NCBI GenBank assembly: GCA_036287865.1
Contig: CP126743.1
Span: 1,240,001-1,304,000, forward strand
Source: Fluviibacter phosphoraccumulans_A
GTDB lineage: Bacteria; Pseudomonadota; Gammaproteobacteria; Burkholderiales; Rhodocyclaceae
Direction: 5' to 3'
Length of the DNA stretch: 64,000 bases
Shown here: positions 27,748 to 36,907 of the stretch, in pieces
Layout: the number at the start of each line of letters is the position of its first letter
Numbering within the stretch: the stretch's first letter is position 1
Position numbers and translations under genes: made by a program
The notes under the pieces: model-generated
The model's database searches: none
Seen by the model: only the letters and a program-made list of their open reading frames with translations
Told to the model about the DNA's origin: nothing

Positions 27748-28524
27748 TTAGAGTCGCTGACGCACTTGCTCGAATAGGCATACTGCCGCTGCAGCATTCA
27801 CATTCAGCGACTCCATCCCTCCCGGCATGGGAATCGTTATACGGTGAGCGGCCCTTTCAATCAACTCGGGTTTCACACCCTGCCCCTCGTTACCGAATAG
27901 CCATGCCGTAGTCTGTTTAAGATTATGGCCATAGAGATTCGTACCGCCCTCAAGCACGGTGGCAGCAATCGAGCCCTTAAACCCACCTACAAAATCTTCA
28001 AGCATCACTTCCGGATAAAGTGACGCTAGCCACTGCGCGCCCTGGCCTGCCCGTAAACAGCGCGGCGACCAGGGATCAGCACAGCCGCCCGATAACACGA
28101 TTTGCCGCACACCAGCCGCAACGGCTGCTCGAATCAGGCTGCCCACATTACCCGGATCCTGAATACGATCCAAAACCAGTGTATCAACCGTTGAAAGCGG
28201 CCCGTGCTCGTTACTCACTGCGGGACTAATGGTGAGCAAGCCACTCGGCGCATCCGCAGGCGCGATCTGATCGAAAATGGTATCAGCCAACACCACCTGC
28301 CGACTAGAAGGTACCCGTTCAAGCAAAGCACTAATCTCGGCACTATTGATACAGCGTTGGGCAACAACAATTAGCTCAGGTCGAATTCCGGCACTCAGCT
28401 GTATATCCAGCAGATGCGTACCTTCGGCAACAACCTGAGCGTGCTCACTGCGTGCCTTTTTACTATCAACCAGCTTTTTAATCTGCTTGACGAGTGCGTT
28501 CTGGCGAGAGCTGATCACTTCCAT
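27748..28524 (-). CDS. TrmH/SpoU-family RNA 2'-O-methyltransferase (RlmB-like)
   Basis: A 258-residue SPOUT methyltransferase with an N-terminal L30-like substrate domain (about residues 1-90). The three trefoil-knot motifs are LDRIQDPGNVGSLIRAA, LFGNEGQGV, and IPMPGGMESLNVNAA. It probably methylates a ribose in 23S rRNA, but the target nucleotide cannot be read from sequence. The ATG at 28524 (MEVISSRQNALVK) overlaps the rnhB stop as TGATG. It is the last gene of the long minus-strand cluster. Intact. Confidence 0.88.
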   Translation of the reverse strand: MEVISSRQNALVKQIKKLVDSKKARSEHAQVVAEGTHLLDIQLSAGIRPELIVVAQRCINSAEISALLERVPSSRQVVLADTIFDQIAPADAPSGLLTISPAVSNEHGPLSTVDTLVLDRIQDPGNVGSLIRAAVAAGVRQIVLSGGCADPWSPRCLRAGQGAQWLASLYPEVMLEDFVGGFKGSIAATVLEGGTNLYGHNLKQTTAWLFGNEGQGVKPELIERAAHRITIPMPGGMESLNVNAAAAVCLFEQVRQRL

Positions 28525-29111
28525 CAGAACACACCTGGTAACGCACATTGCGCAACGGGGCCAAAGCTTCGGCGATGCGATGCTAACGGGCCATACGCTT
28601 TAAGTGCTGCTAAATGTACAGGCGTCGGATAACCCATGTGTTTGGCAAAACCATACTGCGGATATATCGCATCTAGTTCGACCATCTGTGCATCTCTGGC
28701 CTTCTTGGCCAGAATCGATGCAGCCGATATGGCAGGTTCCTTTGCATCGCCTTTAACAATGGCTTCAGCACTGCAGACAAGTCCTTGCGGGATTCTGTTG
28801 CCGTCAATCAATGCATGTGCGGGTACCACTTGTAAACCTGAGACAGCACGCTTCATCGCCAACATAGTCGCTTGCAATATATTGATCTCATCGATTTCCT
28901 GCGCGGTAGCTTCAGCGACACACCAGGCAATCGCTTTCTCACGAATTTCAATGGCCAGCCGTTCACGCACGGCAGGACGTAATTTTTTAGAATCAGCAAG
29001 ACCTGTGATTGGGCGTGCAGGATCAAGAATCACAGCAGCAGCGACTACTGACCCTACTAAAGGCCCACGCCCTGCTTCATCCACACCACATACCCACTGC
29101 TGCATACTCAT
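28524..29111 (-). CDS. rnhB: Ribonuclease HII
   Basis: A 195-residue enzyme that removes single ribonucleotides and RNA from DNA. Catalytic carboxylates are visible in CGVDEAGRGPLVG (Asp, Glu) and ALIDGNRIPQG. The ATG at 29111 overlaps the lpxB stop (ATGA), giving translational coupling; an ATG two codons later is also possible. The order lpxA-lpxB-rnhB is strongly conserved. Stops with TGA. Intact. Confidence 0.94.
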   Translation of the reverse strand: MSMQQWVCGVDEAGRGPLVGSVVAAAVILDPARPITGLADSKKLRPAVRERLAIEIREKAIAWCVAEATAQEIDEINILQATMLAMKRAVSGLQVVPAHALIDGNRIPQGLVCSAEAIVKGDAKEPAISAASILAKKARDAQMVELDAIYPQYGFAKHMGYPTPVHLAALKAYGPLASHRRSFGPVAQCALPGVF

Positions 29112-30271
29112 GCCTGTAATTTGAGGCAATCGACAACGGTATCGGCAGCACGCTCAGCTGAGTTCTGACGGAGCTTCGTGTGAATATCTGCAAAAGACAC
29201 TTCCATCTCTTTACGCCGGTTTGGCTGCCGCCAGAGATCAATCAGCGCCATCGATAACTTTTCGGGCGTTGCATCTTCCTGCAACAACTCCTGAACTACC
29301 AACCGGCCCAATAAAATATTAGGTAACCCGACCCAGGTCAGATAACGCATCTTCCGGTAAATCCAGGCAGAAATTGCCGTTACCTTATACGTGATAACCA
29401 TCGGGCAACGCAGCAATGCCGCTTCAAGGGTTGCCGTACCGCTACAAACCAGCGCAAGATCACTGGCCGCCAGAGCTTCGCGGGCATGGCCGAAGAGTAT
29501 CTTTACCTTCAAGCCAGGTTGCGCAAATTGCCGCAGCGCAGTTTCAAACAGCTGCCGTGTTTCCGGCGTTGCTAAGGGCACTAGAAATAGCGCATCAGGC
29601 AATTCTGCAGCCACGCGATTGGCAGTGTCGATAAACAGTTCGGCATGAAACGCCAGCTCGGACTGACGACTGCCCGGCATCAGGGTAATGAGTGGCGATG
29701 CTTCGGGCAGCTTGAGGCTTTGTCGTACCAAGGCACGATCGGGGTTCGTATCGATTTCATCGGCCAGCGGGTGGCCAACAAATACGGGATGCAATCCCCT
29801 ATCCGTATAACAGGCGGGCTCAAAGGGAAACAGACATAACAACTGATTCACAGCCGCAACGATTTTTTTGGTTCTACCGCGACGCCATGCCCATACCGTT
29901 GGACTGACGTAATGCACGATTGGAATACCGGAGGCCTTGAGTTTGCGCTCTACCGTGAGGTTGAAATCAGGCGCATCGATACCGATAAAGACGTTCGGAC
30001 GCCAGGCCTTTAATCGGGAAATAATGCCACGTTGTATCGATAGAATTTCAGGGAGGTGCGACAGCACTTCGGCAGCACCGCGCACGGCAAGTTTTTCCTG
30101 GTCGTACTCACTTTTAAGACCGGCAGCGATCATTTTCGGACCGCCAATCCCCATGAACTCTGCATCCGGATAGCGGCGTTTCAATGCCTCAATCAGACTG
30201 GCACCCAGCACATCCCCGGATGCCTCTCCGGCAACCAGAGCAAATTTCAGGGGCCTGTCTGACACAAACAC
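29108..30271 (-). CDS. lpxB: Lipid-A-disaccharide synthase
   Basis: A 387-residue peripheral inner-membrane GT19 glycosyltransferase. It condenses UDP-2,3-diacylglucosamine with lipid X to form the lipid A disaccharide. Signatures are VAGEASGDVLGASL at the N-terminus, HYVSPTVWAWRRGR, and LVCSGTATLEAALL in the donor-binding domain. It follows lpxA by 8 bp. Intact and of normal length. Confidence 0.95.
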   Translation of the reverse strand: MFVSDRPLKFALVAGEASGDVLGASLIEALKRRYPDAEFMGIGGPKMIAAGLKSEYDQEKLAVRGAAEVLSHLPEILSIQRGIISRLKAWRPNVFIGIDAPDFNLTVERKLKASGIPIVHYVSPTVWAWRRGRTKKIVAAVNQLLCLFPFEPACYTDRGLHPVFVGHPLADEIDTNPDRALVRQSLKLPEASPLITLMPGSRQSELAFHAELFIDTANRVAAELPDALFLVPLATPETRQLFETALRQFAQPGLKVKILFGHAREALAASDLALVCSGTATLEAALLRCPMVITYKVTAISAWIYRKMRYLTWVGLPNILLGRLVVQELLQEDATPEKLSMALIDLWRQPNRRKEMEVSFADIHTKLRQNSAERAADTVVDCLKLQA

Positions 30272-30279
30272 ACCCCGGG

Positions 30280-31056
30280 TTAACGAATAATGCCGCGTTG
30301 TGACGAAGCAAGGAACTCGTTAAGAATGGCCACCTCCGGTGCTGTCTTCTGAATCTCATCCAGTTTCAGACGTGCCTCTTCCATGCTCAAGCCTGACTTG
30401 TAGACGGCACGATAAGCCTGCTTGATGGCATTGATGGCTTCAGAGGTATAACCACGACGCTTGAGACCTTCTGCATTAATCCCGCGAGGGATTGTTGGAT
30501 AACCCTGCGCTATCACAAATGGCGGCACATCCTGCCCCAGCATGGAGCCACCACCAATCATGGCGTGCGCACCGATACGTACAAACTGATGATATCCGGT
30601 GTGACCACCGAGAATGGCCCAATCCCCTACTTCACAATGGCCAGCCAATTGGGCGTTACTCGCCAGAATGGTCTGGCTACCAATGCGACAGTCATGAGCG
30701 ACATGAACGTAGCCCATCACCCAGTTATCGGAGCCGATAGTAGTCACCCCTTTATCCTGCACGGTGCCTACATTGAAGCTAACGAACTCTCGAATGGTAT
30801 TACGATCGCCAATCTCGAGACGTGTGGGCTCACCATTGTATTTCTTATCCTGGGGTATACCCCCTAGTGCCGCATAGTGGTGAATATTGTTGTCACGACC
30901 AATCGTGGTGTGACCTTCAATCACACAGTGCGAGCCAATACTTGTACCGTCCCCGATACTGACATGCTCGCCAATAATCGTGAACGCACCGACATTCACA
31001 CCGATGCCTAGCTGGGCCTTCGGATGAACGAGTGCACTCGGGTGAATATTAACCAT
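30280..31056 (-). CDS. lpxA: UDP-N-acetylglucosamine acyltransferase
   Basis: A 258-residue left-handed beta-helix enzyme for the first step of lipid A synthesis, acylating UDP-GlcNAc from acyl-ACP. Hexapeptide repeats run through about residues 5-190. The catalytic His region is YVHVAHDCRIG, and a C-terminal helical bundle follows. The ATG at 31056 (MVNIHPSALVHPKA) is the family start and sits 1 bp after the fabZ stop. Intact. Confidence 0.95.
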   Translation of the reverse strand: MVNIHPSALVHPKAQLGIGVNVGAFTIIGEHVSIGDGTSIGSHCVIEGHTTIGRDNNIHHYAALGGIPQDKKYNGEPTRLEIGDRNTIREFVSFNVGTVQDKGVTTIGSDNWVMGYVHVAHDCRIGSQTILASNAQLAGHCEVGDWAILGGHTGYHQFVRIGAHAMIGGGSMLGQDVPPFVIAQGYPTIPRGINAEGLKRRGYTSEAINAIKQAYRAVYKSGLSMEEARLKLDEIQKTAPEVAILNEFLASSQRGIIR

Positions 31057-31057
31057 A

Positions 31058-31519
31058 TCAGGCACCGCCCATCTTACGATGTGCACACATCAGATCGGCT
31101 TCTGCCACTACCTGACCATCAACCTTGGCAACCGCCTTGTATTTGTTGATGCCACGCTTTTTAGCAACCATCTCGGCATACAGGTCCAGACGATCCCCGG
31201 GGCCAACCGGACGTTTGAAGCGGGCATTATCAATACCGGCAAAGAGGTACAGGTCATCTGCCTCCTGTAATGTTTCTTCTTCGGTCGCGGAGGCAAAAGT
31301 CAGAATGGCAGCGGCTTGCGCCATGGCTTCCATAATCAGCACACCCGGCATGACAGGGTATTCGGGAAAATGTCCCGTAAAACAAGGTTCATTCACAGTG
31401 ACGTTCTTGATGGCATGAATGGTTTTGCCATACTCGATATCCTCAACGCGATCAACGAGCAGGAATGGGTACCGATGCGGGAGAATCTTACGGATCTGAT
31501 GGATATTGAGTTGTGGCAT
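31058..31519 (-). CDS. fabZ: (3R)-hydroxyacyl-ACP dehydratase
   Basis: A 153-residue hot-dog-fold dehydratase of fatty acid elongation, which competes with LpxA/LpxD for hydroxyacyl-ACP. Catalytic His50 is in FTGHFPEYPVMPGV and Glu64 in LIMEAMAQ. The N-terminal IRKILPHRYPFLLVDRV is typical. It lies between lpxD and lpxA, the conserved order. Intact. Confidence 0.96.
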   Translation of the reverse strand: MPQLNIHQIRKILPHRYPFLLVDRVEDIEYGKTIHAIKNVTVNEPCFTGHFPEYPVMPGVLIMEAMAQAAAILTFASATEEETLQEADDLYLFAGIDNARFKRPVGPGDRLDLYAEMVAKKRGINKYKAVAKVDGQVVAEADLMCAHRKMGGA

Positions 31520-31524
31520 GTGGA

Positions 31525-32526
31525 TTATTCCCCGTTATGTTTTTCGGTCAAAGTTTTGATTTGTGCTTCTAGTAACTGAACTTTACTGGCCAGGCTATCG
31601 AGCTGGCGTAAGTTCGCGGCAATATGCAACCAGTCGGCATGCTGGAGACTAGGAAATGCCCCAGTGTATTGACCGGGCTTTCGGATGTTCTTCATCACCC
31701 CCGTGCCGCCGGAAATTGTGACATCGTCACAGATCTCGATATGCCCGGAGAACATGGCTGCACCACCGATAATGCATCGCTTACCGATGATGGTGCTACC
31801 GGCAATACCGGCACAGGCCGCAATCGCGGTGTGATCGCCAATGCGGCAATTGTGACCGATCATGATCTGATCATCGATACGCACACCATCACCAATCACT
31901 GTGTCATCGAGTGCGCCACGATCAATACAGGAATTGGCACCGACTTCCACATCATTACCTATGACGGTGCGGCCAATCTGGGGGATTTTGATCCAGGCAT
32001 CACCATCCTTGGCGTTACCGAACCCATCAGCGCCAATCACGACACCTGCATGCAACACCACACGATCGCCCAGGTGGCAATCGTGATAAACAACGACGTT
32101 CGGGTAGATCAATGCATCGTCGCCGATAGACACATCATCACCGATCACGACGCCCGCGTGAATAATCGCGTTACGACCAATCTTAGCGGTTGGCGATATA
32201 ACGGCCGTCGGGTGAATGCGCGGATCGGGAACCGTCACCGGATTTAATAACTGGCTAACACGCGCAAAATAGAGGTACGGGTTAGTAGTCAGAATGTGGG
32301 CGCGCGGGAAATGACCTTTGGCTTCCATTGGCAGAATCAGCGCCGATGCACCGGTTGTTGCCAGCAACGGCGCATACTTCCGTTGCGAGAGAAAACTCAC
32401 CTGACCTACGGTGGCATCTGCCAATGGGGCAATAGCACTAATCGCAACAGCGTCATCGCCTACGAGCTCACCCCCGAGTTTTGCCTGAATCTCAGCAAGC
32501 GTTAGGGTTACCTTAGGCTTACTCAT
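31525..32526 (-). CDS. lpxD: UDP-3-O-(3-hydroxyacyl)glucosamine N-acyltransferase
   Basis: A 333-residue trimeric beta-helix enzyme for the third step of lipid A synthesis. The N-terminal uridine-binding domain (about residues 1-95) includes SFLSQRKYAPLL. Hexapeptide repeats and the catalytic His in IMIGHNCRIGDHT follow, ending in a helical C-terminus. Its start overlaps the skp stop by 4 bp. Intact. Confidence 0.95.
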   Translation of the reverse strand: MSKPKVTLTLAEIQAKLGGELVGDDAVAISAIAPLADATVGQVSFLSQRKYAPLLATTGASALILPMEAKGHFPRAHILTTNPYLYFARVSQLLNPVTVPDPRIHPTAVISPTAKIGRNAIIHAGVVIGDDVSIGDDALIYPNVVVYHDCHLGDRVVLHAGVVIGADGFGNAKDGDAWIKIPQIGRTVIGNDVEVGANSCIDRGALDDTVIGDGVRIDDQIMIGHNCRIGDHTAIAACAGIAGSTIIGKRCIIGGAAMFSGHIEICDDVTISGGTGVMKNIRKPGQYTGAFPSLQHADWLHIAANLRQLDSLASKVQLLEAQIKTLTEKHNGE

Positions 32527-33056
32527 TGTGCAGGCAGCTTCCCATCATCAGCCAGTGCTTTGATAATCTTGTCGGTAATATCGATGCGCGGACTAAAGTA
32601 GACCGCATCCTGAACGATCAGATCATACTTTTCCGATTCGGCAATTTGCTTCAGGGCCTTGTTGGCACGCTCGATCACGACAACCATGGCTTCATTCCGA
32701 CGCACATCCAGATCTTCCCGGAACTCGCGCTGTTTGCGCTGAAACTCACGCGAGGCATCCGACAGATCACGCTCACGATTACGACGCTCTGTCTCGGACA
32801 TCGTGGCGCCATTCTTCTCGAGCGCTTCCTGCTGGGATTTAATCTGCTTGCCCAGCTTTTGCAGCTCAAGCTCCCGCTTGGCAAACTCGGCAGTTAATTT
32901 CTTGTTAGCTTTAATGGCAATCGGCGCCTGATCAAAAAGGCGTTGCATATCAACAAAACCAATCTTGGTTTCTGTTGCATTAACCACGCCAGAGAAAACC
33001 AGCCCGGACATCGCAACAGTAAGTAGAACCCAACGACTAGAACGCAAACGATTCAT
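32523..33056 (-). CDS. skp: Periplasmic OmpH/Skp-family chaperone
   Basis: A protein of about 177 residues with a signal peptide (cleavage near VNA-TETKIG) and a long coiled coil (about residues 55-120, rich in Lys, Glu, Gln). That architecture forms the trimeric tentacles that hold unfolded outer-membrane proteins. It lies directly after bamA and before lpxD, the standard location. The ATG at 33056 is preferred over one seven codons upstream because the signal peptide then has normal length. Intact. Confidence 0.92.
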   Translation of the reverse strand: MNRLRSSRWVLLTVAMSGLVFSGVVNATETKIGFVDMQRLFDQAPIAIKANKKLTAEFAKRELELQKLGKQIKSQQEALEKNGATMSETERRNRERDLSDASREFQRKQREFREDLDVRRNEAMVVVIERANKALKQIAESEKYDLIVQDAVYFSPRIDITDKIIKALADDGKLPAQ

Positions 33057-33066
33057 AACGGCCTTT

Positions 33067-35523
33067 TTAGAAAGCACTACCCATCGTAAACTGGAACGGC
33101 TGTTTCTGGGCGCCCGGCCCCGCGCCTATAGGATAACCCAGACTGAATTTAAGCGGACCAACCGGCGATACCCATGACATACCAATACCTGCCGATGTGG
33201 CAATCGTATTGTTGGTCGGATTACAACTCATACCAGGATAGCAACCTGGTGTGGCAGATCCTACCGCACCTACATAGCCCACATCATAGAAAATATTCCA
33301 GCGCATTGTGTCGCCTAGGCCCGGCAAAGGCCCCTGGAATTCGAAGTTACCGGTAGCCACTTCGTTACCACCAATATAGGAGGTACCACCACCGGCATTG
33401 GTTGCCTGCGGGCCTACGGTACCCGGTTTATAACCCCGTACCGAACCGATACCACCGGCATAGAAGTTTTTGTAGAACGGATACGCCTTATCACCAATCC
33501 CCTGGCCGTAACCCAGATTGATATTAGCCATGGCAATCAAGCTATTTTTAGGTGTCAGCGGTACAAAGTGCTGTTCCTGATAAGACAGCTTGTAGTAAGC
33601 GATGCTACCCGGTGGACTGGCCACTTCAGCCCCAATACCAAATCGATTCCCCTTATTCGGCATAATGTTTGAATCAAAGGAATTCAAACGCCACCCGGCA
33701 CTGGAAATCAGCGAGGTATTGGTGGAGCCATACTTCTGGGTGAAGTTGTAAATATTGTAGGGAACGTTCGGATAAGTGTAGGTCGCGTTCGGCGTTACCG
33801 AGGTATCCGTGACCGTGGTGGTGCTGGCCCCGGACAAATTGATGTTCGTCGAGTCAATGGTAAAGCCCAGATTCATGCTGCTGGTTTCACTCAACGGATA
33901 ACCGAAGCGGATACCACCACCTGACATCGTCTTATAGGTAGACAACCAGTCCAGTGTGGCCGAGTTAAAGGTTTTGTAATAACCATCGTAACCAATACTC
34001 ACACCATTAACCGTGTAATACGGGTCGGTGTAAGACAGGTTATACAGGGTGTTGACCTTACTGGTATTCACCGACAACGTGACATTTTTACCGCTACCAA
34101 AGAGGTTATTCTGGGCGATCGAACCCGAGAGCGTAATCTTTTCGTAACTGGAAAAACCGGCACCGATCTGGAAGCTACCCGTCGACTTTTCTTCAACGTT
34201 TACGTTGACATCCACCTGGTCATTCGTACCCGGTGCAGGCGGCGTCTGAATATCAACCTGCTTGAAGAAATCCGTACGCATCAAACGTTCATGCGATAGC
34301 TTGATCTTGTCGGCATCGTACCAGGCACCTTCGATCTGACGCGTATCCTGACGAACGACTTCGTCTTTGGATTTAACATTACCGGTCACGTTTACCTTGC
34401 GCACGTACACACGACGCCCCGGATCAACAAAGAAAGTAAACCCTACCAGTCGTTTTTCACGATTAATATCTGGCGCTGCATTGACGTTGGCAAATGCATA
34501 GCCTTCTTTGCCCAGACGCTCGGTAATTGCCTTAATGGTCTGATTCACTTTTTCGCGTGAGAAATCTTGACCTGGGGCAATCTTAATCAGTTTACGGATA
34601 TCTTCTTCGGGGACAATAAACTCACCCACAACCTTAACGCTACTGATCAGATAACGATTACCTTCACTCTGGGTAATCGTCAGATAGATATTCTCTTTAT
34701 CAGGACTGGTCGATACCTGTGTCGTATCGATTGCATAATCCAGGTAGCCCCGATTCTGATAGAACGAGCGCAGCTTCTCCAGATCGGCCGTGAGCTTCTG
34801 GCGGGAGTACTGGTCACTCTTGGTATACCAGGACATCCAGGTGGGCGTTGACTGCTCGAAGAGATCGAGCAACTCGCTCTCAGGATAGGCCTTTGCACCA
34901 ATGATATTGATTTCGCGGATTTTAGCCGTGTCGCCTTCGCTGATGGCAAAGTTGATGGCCACCCGATTACGCTCGAGCGGTGTGACCGTTGTGGTGATCT
35001 GTACGGCATATTTACCGCGAGACAGGTGCTGACGCTTGAGTTCTTGTTCTGCCCGTTCCAGTACGGAACGGTCAAAAATCCGTGAATCGGCGAGACCGAC
35101 TTCCTTAAGCGACTTCAGAACAACGTCTTTCTCAAACTCATTCATGCCTTCGAAGGTGATCGAGGCAATCGCTGGCCGCTCGGCAATGCTAACGATGAGT
35201 TCGCTACCCACTGCTTCAATACGGACGTCTTTGAAAAAACCCGTGGCATACAGCGCTCGAATGGCCTCAGTAATCTTTTGCGCGTTGACTGTTTCACCGA
35301 CTTTAATCAGTAAATAGGTAAAGACTGTCCCAGGCTCGGTACGCTGGAGCCCTTCAATACGGATATCACGCACTACAAAAGGTCGAAATGCTTCGGTTTC
35401 GTGCTGCGTCTGAGCCCACGACGTTCCAGCAGCTAACACTGAAAGGAGCCCGCTAAAGCAGGCGGCAAAAAGTCGCTGCTTCAATAAACCGGGTTTGCGA
35501 GAGAGGCGATACTTCTGAGACAT
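33067..35523 (-). CDS. bamA: Outer-membrane protein assembly factor BamA
   Basis: An 818-residue Omp85 protein. A signal peptide (through AGTSWAQ) precedes five POTRA domains (about residues 45-440, beginning VVRDIRIEGLQRTEPGTVF) and a C-terminal 16-strand barrel with the VRGY motif (GSVRGYKPG). The chain ends in PFQFTMGSAF, with a terminal Phe as in outer-membrane beta-signals. It works with BamD, also in this window. The ATG at 35523 lies 4 bp after the rseP stop. A Gly/Ser/Thr-rich loop near residue 600 may be surface exposed. Intact. Confidence 0.95.
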   Translation of the reverse strand: MSQKYRLSRKPGLLKQRLFAACFSGLLSVLAAGTSWAQTQHETEAFRPFVVRDIRIEGLQRTEPGTVFTYLLIKVGETVNAQKITEAIRALYATGFFKDVRIEAVGSELIVSIAERPAIASITFEGMNEFEKDVVLKSLKEVGLADSRIFDRSVLERAEQELKRQHLSRGKYAVQITTTVTPLERNRVAINFAISEGDTAKIREINIIGAKAYPESELLDLFEQSTPTWMSWYTKSDQYSRQKLTADLEKLRSFYQNRGYLDYAIDTTQVSTSPDKENIYLTITQSEGNRYLISSVKVVGEFIVPEEDIRKLIKIAPGQDFSREKVNQTIKAITERLGKEGYAFANVNAAPDINREKRLVGFTFFVDPGRRVYVRKVNVTGNVKSKDEVVRQDTRQIEGAWYDADKIKLSHERLMRTDFFKQVDIQTPPAPGTNDQVDVNVNVEEKSTGSFQIGAGFSSYEKITLSGSIAQNNLFGSGKNVTLSVNTSKVNTLYNLSYTDPYYTVNGVSIGYDGYYKTFNSATLDWLSTYKTMSGGGIRFGYPLSETSSMNLGFTIDSTNINLSGASTTTVTDTSVTPNATYTYPNVPYNIYNFTQKYGSTNTSLISSAGWRLNSFDSNIMPNKGNRFGIGAEVASPPGSIAYYKLSYQEQHFVPLTPKNSLIAMANINLGYGQGIGDKAYPFYKNFYAGGIGSVRGYKPGTVGPQATNAGGGTSYIGGNEVATGNFEFQGPLPGLGDTMRWNIFYDVGYVGAVGSATPGCYPGMSCNPTNNTIATSAGIGMSWVSPVGPLKFSLGYPIGAGPGAQKQPFQFTMGSAF

Positions 35524-35527
35524 CCGA

Positions 35528-36907
35528 TTACCAGTTAAATAGTCGCTGTAAGTCGTTGAAAACTGCAATAAACATCAGCGATCCAAGCAAAACAACACCA
35601 AAACGCTGAAACAAGGCCTGACGCTCGGCCGAAACGGGTTTTCCAGTCAGAATCTCAACGAAATAATACAGCAAGTGCCCCCCATCTAGGAGAGGCAACG
35701 GTAACAGGTTAATCACCCCCAGTGACAGACTGACGATGGCCAGAAACCGTAAAAAAGCCTCCAGACCGATGCGAACCGTCTGCCCCGCTGCCGAAGCAAT
35801 GCTGATTGGCCCCGATAGGTTATCTAATGAGGCTTTACCGACAATCATCTGTCCCAGCGTAACAAGGGTAAACCGGCTTTTCTCATAGGTTTCAGTCACT
35901 GCCGCAGCCAGTGCCTCAGCCGGATTGAGCGATTGATGAAATTTATAGGCCGTTGGAATAGGGCCAGGCTGGGGTGAAACCCCTGCCCGGCCAATCACCT
36001 GCTGACCCTGTTCTTCTAGCGGTACAGGAGTCAATGCTAAAGACAGGTGCTGCCCCTGACGTTCAATGGCAACCGTGAGGGTTTGATCAGGATGAGCCCG
36101 AACTTTCTGAACGAATTCGAACCAATCCGTAACGGCAAGACCGTCAATCTGCTTGATCTGGTCGCCCGGCAACATCCCTGCTATCGCCGCCGCACTGTCT
36201 GCTTGCACCTGACCGATAATGGGTGCCAAAGGCGGACTGGCAAGTTTTAGGCCCAGGCTTCCTAACAAATTAGGGCCCAATGCGACATCAGTTGGCAATT
36301 TCAACTCAACCCCACGGTCTTTGGCCCCAGTCGCCGGCGTACCCAGCTCAGTGGCAATCACGGCAAGGGTTACGATAGGCTCTTTGCCGAAAACCTGTAT
36401 CAATTGCCACTGCGCCGCCGACCATGTGTCAACCGCGTGACCGTCAACCCGGGTCACCAGATCACCCGCCCGGATGCCCGCAACAGCTGCCGGCGTATCT
36501 GGAGCTGGTGCGGCCAATATTGGACGCCATTCGGTAATACCGTTGAGAAAAACAACCCAGTACAGCAGCAACGCCAGCAGGAAATTCGCTAACGGACCCG
36601 CCATAACCATGGCGATGCGTTTGGAAACGGGTTGGGTATCAAAAGCCTGTGCGCGGAGTTCGGCAGATAAGCCGGATGCCTCCCGGGTATCCAGTGGTTT
36701 GACGTAACCCCCTAATGTCCAAAGGCAAATTGCCCATTCAGTGCCGGACTTATCCTTACGAGACCAGAGGGTTTTGCCAAAGCCAAACGCGAAGCGTAAA
36801 ACACGGACACCGCACCAGCGCATGACGAGGTAATGACCCAGTTCATGAATTGTTACAAGCAGGCCAATGGCAAGGATAAAGCCCCAGATAGAATTGATGA
36901 CATTCAT
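35528..36907 (-). CDS. rseP: RIP zinc metalloprotease RseP
   Basis: A 459-residue inner-membrane site-2 protease that cleaves anti-sigma E factors after DegS, and signal-peptide remnants. The zinc site HELGH is at residues 21-25 in the first membrane helix, with the third ligand in the LPLPLLDGGHL motif near the C-terminus. Two periplasmic PDZ domains occupy about residues 105-300. It overlaps dxr by 1 bp and precedes bamA, the conserved order. Intact. Confidence 0.94.
   Translation of the reverse strand: MNVINSIWGFILAIGLLVTIHELGHYLVMRWCGVRVLRFAFGFGKTLWSRKDKSGTEWAICLWTLGGYVKPLDTREASGLSAELRAQAFDTQPVSKRIAMVMAGPLANFLLALLLYWVVFLNGITEWRPILAAPAPDTPAAVAGIRAGDLVTRVDGHAVDTWSAAQWQLIQVFGKEPIVTLAVIATELGTPATGAKDRGVELKLPTDVALGPNLLGSLGLKLASPPLAPIIGQVQADSAAAIAGMLPGDQIKQIDGLAVTDWFEFVQKVRAHPDQTLTVAIERQGQHLSLALTPVPLEEQGQQVIGRAGVSPQPGPIPTAYKFHQSLNPAEALAAAVTETYEKSRFTLVTLGQMIVGKASLDNLSGPISIASAAGQTVRIGLEAFLRFLAIVSLSLGVINLLPLPLLDGGHLLYYFVEILTGKPVSAERQALFQRFGVVLLGSLMFIAVFNDLQRLFNW

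Noticed and set aside
31624..32247. Plus-strand 207-codon open frame
   Set aside because: It is the antisense of lpxD. Hexapeptide-repeat codons give long spurious frames; no ribosome site or protein-like composition.
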